Source: JAFCUW01 sp049897565 (GTDB taxonomy: Bacteria; Pseudomonadota; Gammaproteobacteria; Burkholderiales; Burkholderiaceae_D). Taken from it: a stretch of 64,000 nucleotides of DNA. Numbering within the stretch: position 1 is the stretch's first letter; each line of letters begins with the position of its first letter. The stretch lies in the NCBI RefSeq assembly GCF_049897565.1, contig NZ_JAFCWM010000021.1:1-64000 (forward strand). Reading direction: 5' to 3'. Below the pieces are notes generated by a model. It was not told the DNA's origin, did not search any database, and worked only from the letters and a program-made list of their open reading frames with translations. A program made the position numbers and the translations under genes. Shown here piece after piece: positions 61,457 to 64,000 of this stretch.

Positions 61457-62224
61457 TCAGACGAAGGCGGTGGCCAGCGCCGCTTCGCCCGCTTCCTTGA
61501 CGATCTCGTAGCACTTGCACGAGGCCGCGGCCAGTCCGGGCAGGTCGAGGATCTCGATATTGCCGCGACTGTAAATGATCAGGCCCTGCTGCTGCAGCGC
61601 GCTGGCGGCCTTGGTGACGCCGACCCGCCGCACGCCCAGCGCGTGCGCCAGAAATTCATGTGTCAGGTGAAATTTGTCCGATTGCAGGCGGTCGCGCGTG
61701 ATCAGCAGCGACCGCGCCAGGCGCGCCTCGAGCACGTGAAAGCGGCTGCACACGGCAATCTGGATCGCCTGCGCCAGCAAGGTGTCGGTGTAGCGGTACA
61801 GCACCCGCTGCAGCGACGGATTGCGGGCGAATTCGGTGCGGAACTGGGCGCTGTCCATGCGGCTGGCAATACCGGCGCGCTGCACCACCGCGCGCACCTG
61901 CGCCAGCTGATGGCCGAGGGCGACTGTGGCGCCGAGCATGCCTTCGCGGCCGACCAGCCCGACCTCGAGCGTCATGCGCCCTTCGGCAACGCCGAGCAGC
62001 GATACCAGGCTGTCGTGCGGGAAATAGATATGCTTGAACGTGTCGCCCGGCTCGCACAACACATCGCCGACATCGATCTGCACCTGCTGCAGCATCGGCG
62101 CCAGGCGGGCAAAGTCGTGGTCGGGCAATGCGCCCAGCAGACAGTTGCCGTTCTTCTCGGCATCCTCATGGGCAGCGGCGAAAGTCACAGGTCCAGCGCG
62201 GCTCGGTTGGGTGTGTTGAAACAT
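61457..62224 (-). CDS. Crp/Fnr family transcriptional regulator
   Basis: A 255-residue regulator: cyclic-nucleotide-binding-like barrel (LEVGLVGREGMLGATVALG; CEPGDTFKHIYFPHDSLVSLLG) and a C-terminal winged helix (FLAHALGVRRVGVTKAASALQQQGLIIYSRG, helix-turn-helix). It lacks the Fnr N-terminal Cys cluster, so it is not an oxygen-sensing Fnr. Subfamily members often respond to envelope or redox stress. The ATG at 62224 (MFQHTQ) was preferred over an in-frame codon at 62260. Divergent from the glycine-zipper membrane gene. Confidence 0.88.
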   Translation of the reverse strand: MFQHTQPSRAGPVTFAAAHEDAEKNGNCLLGALPDHDFARLAPMLQQVQIDVGDVLCEPGDTFKHIYFPHDSLVSLLGVAEGRMTLEVGLVGREGMLGATVALGHQLAQVRAVVQRAGIASRMDSAQFRTEFARNPSLQRVLYRYTDTLLAQAIQIAVCSRFHVLEARLARSLLITRDRLQSDKFHLTHEFLAHALGVRRVGVTKAASALQQQGLIIYSRGNIEILDLPGLAAASCKCYEIVKEAGEAALATAFV

Positions 62225-62459
62225 TTTTTCTCGTCGGGTGGCGATCGTGTAAGAAACCATGTGTCAAATGGAACGCGATTACATTTACAAACAATTTGAT
62301 TCAGCGTAGCGGCAATAAACATGAAAGTATGTACGGTGACGCACGGATAACCCCCAAGTTCACAGGGAGAATGGCGCCATCAACGGACCTAGTGCTCGGT
62401 CCGTCTGGCGTCGGAATCGCCTGGCGACGAGAACAAACTCACACCAAAAGGAACCACCA

Positions 62460-63221
62460 ATGAACACACCGCTGACCCACAACACTGCACCGAAACATCA
62501 TCCGATGATGATCATCGCGGCCATCGCCATCATCCTGTTCTGCCTGGCCGGTACCGCCGCCATCATGGGCTGGATCCCGTCGTCGATCGGCGGCACGCCG
62601 GCCAATCGCGGCGAGCTGACCGAGGCGGACCGCCTGGCGCTGGCATCGAAGATGCAATCGACGACGCCGTCGCAGCAGCTGGCCGCCCTGCCGCCGCTGC
62701 CGGCTGCCCAGCCGCAACAACTGGCGATGGCACAGGTCGAGCCTCAGCCGGTCCAGCAATATCAGCGCGCACCGGCGCAGAACTACGCACCGGCACAGAA
62801 TTACGTCGGCGATACGGATGCACCGCGCGCCGCGCCGCGCCGCCCGGTCCAGCTCGCTGCCGCCGACAAGCCGGCGAAGAACTGGTGCTCGAACTGCGGT
62901 AACGTCGAATCGGTGCGTGAAATCAAGACCCGCGCCCAGGGTAGCGGCGTTGGCGCAGCCGGCGGCGCGATCCTCGGCGGCCTGCTCGGCAACCAGGTTG
63001 GCGGCGGTCACGGCCGTCAGCTGGCAACCGTCGCCGGTGCAGTCGGCGGCGCCGTGGTCGGCAATCAGGTCGAAGGCAACATGAAGGCCACCACCAGCTA
63101 CGAAATCCGCGTGCGCCTCGACGATGGCTCGTCGCGCACCTTCCACCAGCAGCGCGCGCCCGGCTGGCGCAACGGTGACCGCGTGCGCGTGGTCAAGGGT
63201 GTGCTGCGCTCGGTAAAGTAA
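62460..63221 (+). CDS. Glycine-zipper 2TM protein with Cys pair
   Basis: A 253-residue inner-membrane-anchored protein: N-terminal helix (MMIIAAIAIILFCLAGTAAIMGW), a Gln/Pro/Ala-rich flexible spacer (about 60-135), CSNCGNVESVREIKTRAQG with a Cys pair, a glycine-zipper (AAGGAILGGLLGNQVGGG, TVAGAVGGAVVGNQVE) and a C-terminal beta domain (YEIRVRLDDGSSRTFHQQ, GDRVRVVKGVLRSVK). It shares the SlyB-like module of 46869 but uses a membrane helix instead of a lipid anchor. AAAGGAACC precedes the ATG. Confidence 0.88.
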   Translation: MNTPLTHNTAPKHHPMMIIAAIAIILFCLAGTAAIMGWIPSSIGGTPANRGELTEADRLALASKMQSTTPSQQLAALPPLPAAQPQQLAMAQVEPQPVQQYQRAPAQNYAPAQNYVGDTDAPRAAPRRPVQLAAADKPAKNWCSNCGNVESVREIKTRAQGSGVGAAGGAILGGLLGNQVGGGHGRQLATVAGAVGGAVVGNQVEGNMKATTSYEIRVRLDDGSSRTFHQQRAPGWRNGDRVRVVKGVLRSVK

Positions 63222-63260
63222 TACCGCGGCGGCCCTGGCCGCCCTCCTAGCCTCAAAAAC

Positions 63261-63296
63261 AACGCCATGCGGCAATTTGCGCATGGCGTTTTTTTT
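63261..63296 (+). terminator. Intrinsic terminator after the glycine-zipper gene
   Basis: AACGCCATGCG (63261-63271) pairs with CGCATGGCGTT (63280-63290), then T-run to 63296. Confidence 0.95.
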
Positions 63297-63405
63297 CTTC
63301 GATGCAATGTGTGAGAACGAACAGAGTTGCTTTGTAACAAGCCTCAGAATCGATTCATTCCGTCATGGGGAACAATTTCCCGCTCCGAATCGACAAGGAT
63401 CGAAT

Positions 63406-63630
63406 ATGAACAAATTGACCTGGATTGGCATCATCGTTTGGGGACTTTTCGTCGCCGGATTCGGTCTAACTGGAGTCAGCGCGCCGCCACACGCGGTGAA
63501 CGTACAGCCGCAGGACGTCTTGTTCCTCATCGTAGGCGGGATGGTCACATGCCTCATCGGCACCGTCGGCCTGTTCGGCATCATGGGATGGATGCCGGGT
63601 ATGCGAGCTGAGCAAAAAAGTTATCTTTAA
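63406..63630 (+). CDS. Small two-helix membrane protein
   Basis: A 74-residue protein: helix 1 LTWIGIIVWGLFVAGFGLTG, a short outward loop APPHAVNVQPQD, and helix 2 VLFLIVGGMVTCLIGTVGLFGIMGW. No family recognised. AAGGATCG precedes the ATG. It is followed 90 nt downstream by another tiny membrane protein. Confidence 0.75.
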   Translation: MNKLTWIGIIVWGLFVAGFGLTGVSAPPHAVNVQPQDVLFLIVGGMVTCLIGTVGLFGIMGWMPGMRAEQKSYL

Positions 63631-63720
63631 TGTACGCCAGCGTACGGAGAAACTGAAGAGAACTCGCGATACTGGCTTCACGACGAGACAGTCGTTACAC
63701 CAACTAACAAGGACGCCATC

Positions 63721-63867
63721 ATGCTTTATACAATCGCAATCATTCTCCTGATCCTGTGGGTACTTGGCTTGGTCACCTCCTACACCGTCGGCGGCTTCAT
63801 TCACATCCTGCTGGTCGTCGCTGTCATCATGATCCTGGTTCGCCTCATCAGCGGCCGAGGTATCTAG
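63721..63867 (+). CDS. Lmo0937-family small membrane protein
   Basis: A 48-residue protein: LYTIAIILLILWVLGLVTSY, then GGFIHILLVVAVIMILVRLI and GRGI. This two-helix pattern with the FIHILLVVAV signature is the lmo0937 (DUF5670) family, common in stress regulons and with no known function. AAGGA lies upstream of the ATG. Confidence 0.9.
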   Translation: MLYTIAIILLILWVLGLVTSYTVGGFIHILLVVAVIMILVRLISGRGI

Positions 63868-63902
63868 CGCACCGTTCATGCGGACATCGTCGCTGATGCC
63901 CG

Positions 63903-63955
63903 ATCCGTTTCGCGGTCGCGCTCCTTACCGGATGCAACCACGAAACGGATTTTTC
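63903..63955 (+). terminator. Terminator with long loop
   Basis: ATCCGTTTCG (63903-63912) and CGAAACGGAT (63941-63950) pair perfectly with a 28-nt loop, followed by TTTT. It lies 35 bp after the lmo0937-type gene. Confidence 0.75.
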
Positions 63956-63970
63956 ATTTAAGGAGTTGAA

Positions 63971-64000
63971 ATGAGCAACTTGCCTACTCTCACCAAAACA
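63971..64000 (+). CDS. Start of a gene cut by the window edge
   Basis: ATGAGCAACTTGCC at 63971 preceded by AGGAG (63961-63965) opens a frame (MSNLPTLTKT) running off the right end. Too short to identify. Confidence 0.6.
   Translation, partial: MSNLPTLTKT

Overview
The window is high-GC DNA with the gene content of a betaproteobacterium of the Oxalobacteraceae (Massilia / Duganella / Janthinobacterium type). This rests on protein content: an extended RpoD, acetoacetyl-CoA reductase with a phasin-like protein (polyhydroxybutyrate metabolism), a PilT/PilU-type ATPase, ProQ, TrmJ/SuhB, and many small envelope and stress proteins typical of that group. No rRNA, tRNA, CRISPR array, complete insertion sequence or prophage was seen.

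Layout. 0-7 kb: rpoD (minus), a candidate small RNA upstream of it, proQ, a DEDD exonuclease, a two-gene c-type cytochrome operon and a truncated psiE ending at a perfect 62-bp palindrome. 7-10 kb: a PilU-like ATPase, then a scar holding a twice-frameshifted gene and an rlmI lacking its methyltransferase domain. 10-16 kb: housekeeping and stress genes (PCuAC copper chaperone, yaeQ, purU, a medium-chain reductase, phasin-like protein, hemerythrin, KGG protein, YgjP-like protease). 16-22 kb: an outer-membrane protein / PstS-like protein / GGDEF-EAL operon followed by a wrecked diguanylate cyclase. 22-29 kb: TetR-TPR-LOG operon, a double receiver protein, a lipase-GMC oxidoreductase-Tat subunit operon, and the divergent trmJ/suhB pair. 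29-38 kb: an RhlE-type helicase, a MarR-MFS-hydroxypyruvate isomerase-VOC operon with a visible operator, a DksA-like protein, a 12-bp minisatellite, phbB and mtfA.

38-58 kb is dominated by envelope and stress proteins: a collagen-like lipoprotein, MipA and OmpA proteins, two BON lipoproteins, glycine-zipper lipoproteins, DUF3309, a six-gene DUF4398/OmpA/ferritin-like/DUF883/YqjE operon, AsmA, and secreted proteins sharing a C-x10-C motif. At 55.7-59 kb a hybrid histidine kinase, a small membrane protein and a double-domain KaiC-like ATPase form a tight operon without kaiA or kaiB. This is the most system-like unit in the window. 59.3-61.5 kb is a gene graveyard (kelch/RHS protein, surface-protein fragment, cytochrome-c peroxidase). 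The window closes with a Crp/Fnr regulator, a glycine-zipper membrane protein and tiny membrane proteins.

A family of GGTCAGGTCTGAC-type inverted repeats is scattered between genes and marks at least one gene truncation. All assignments come from reading the sequence and family knowledge; no database search was run.
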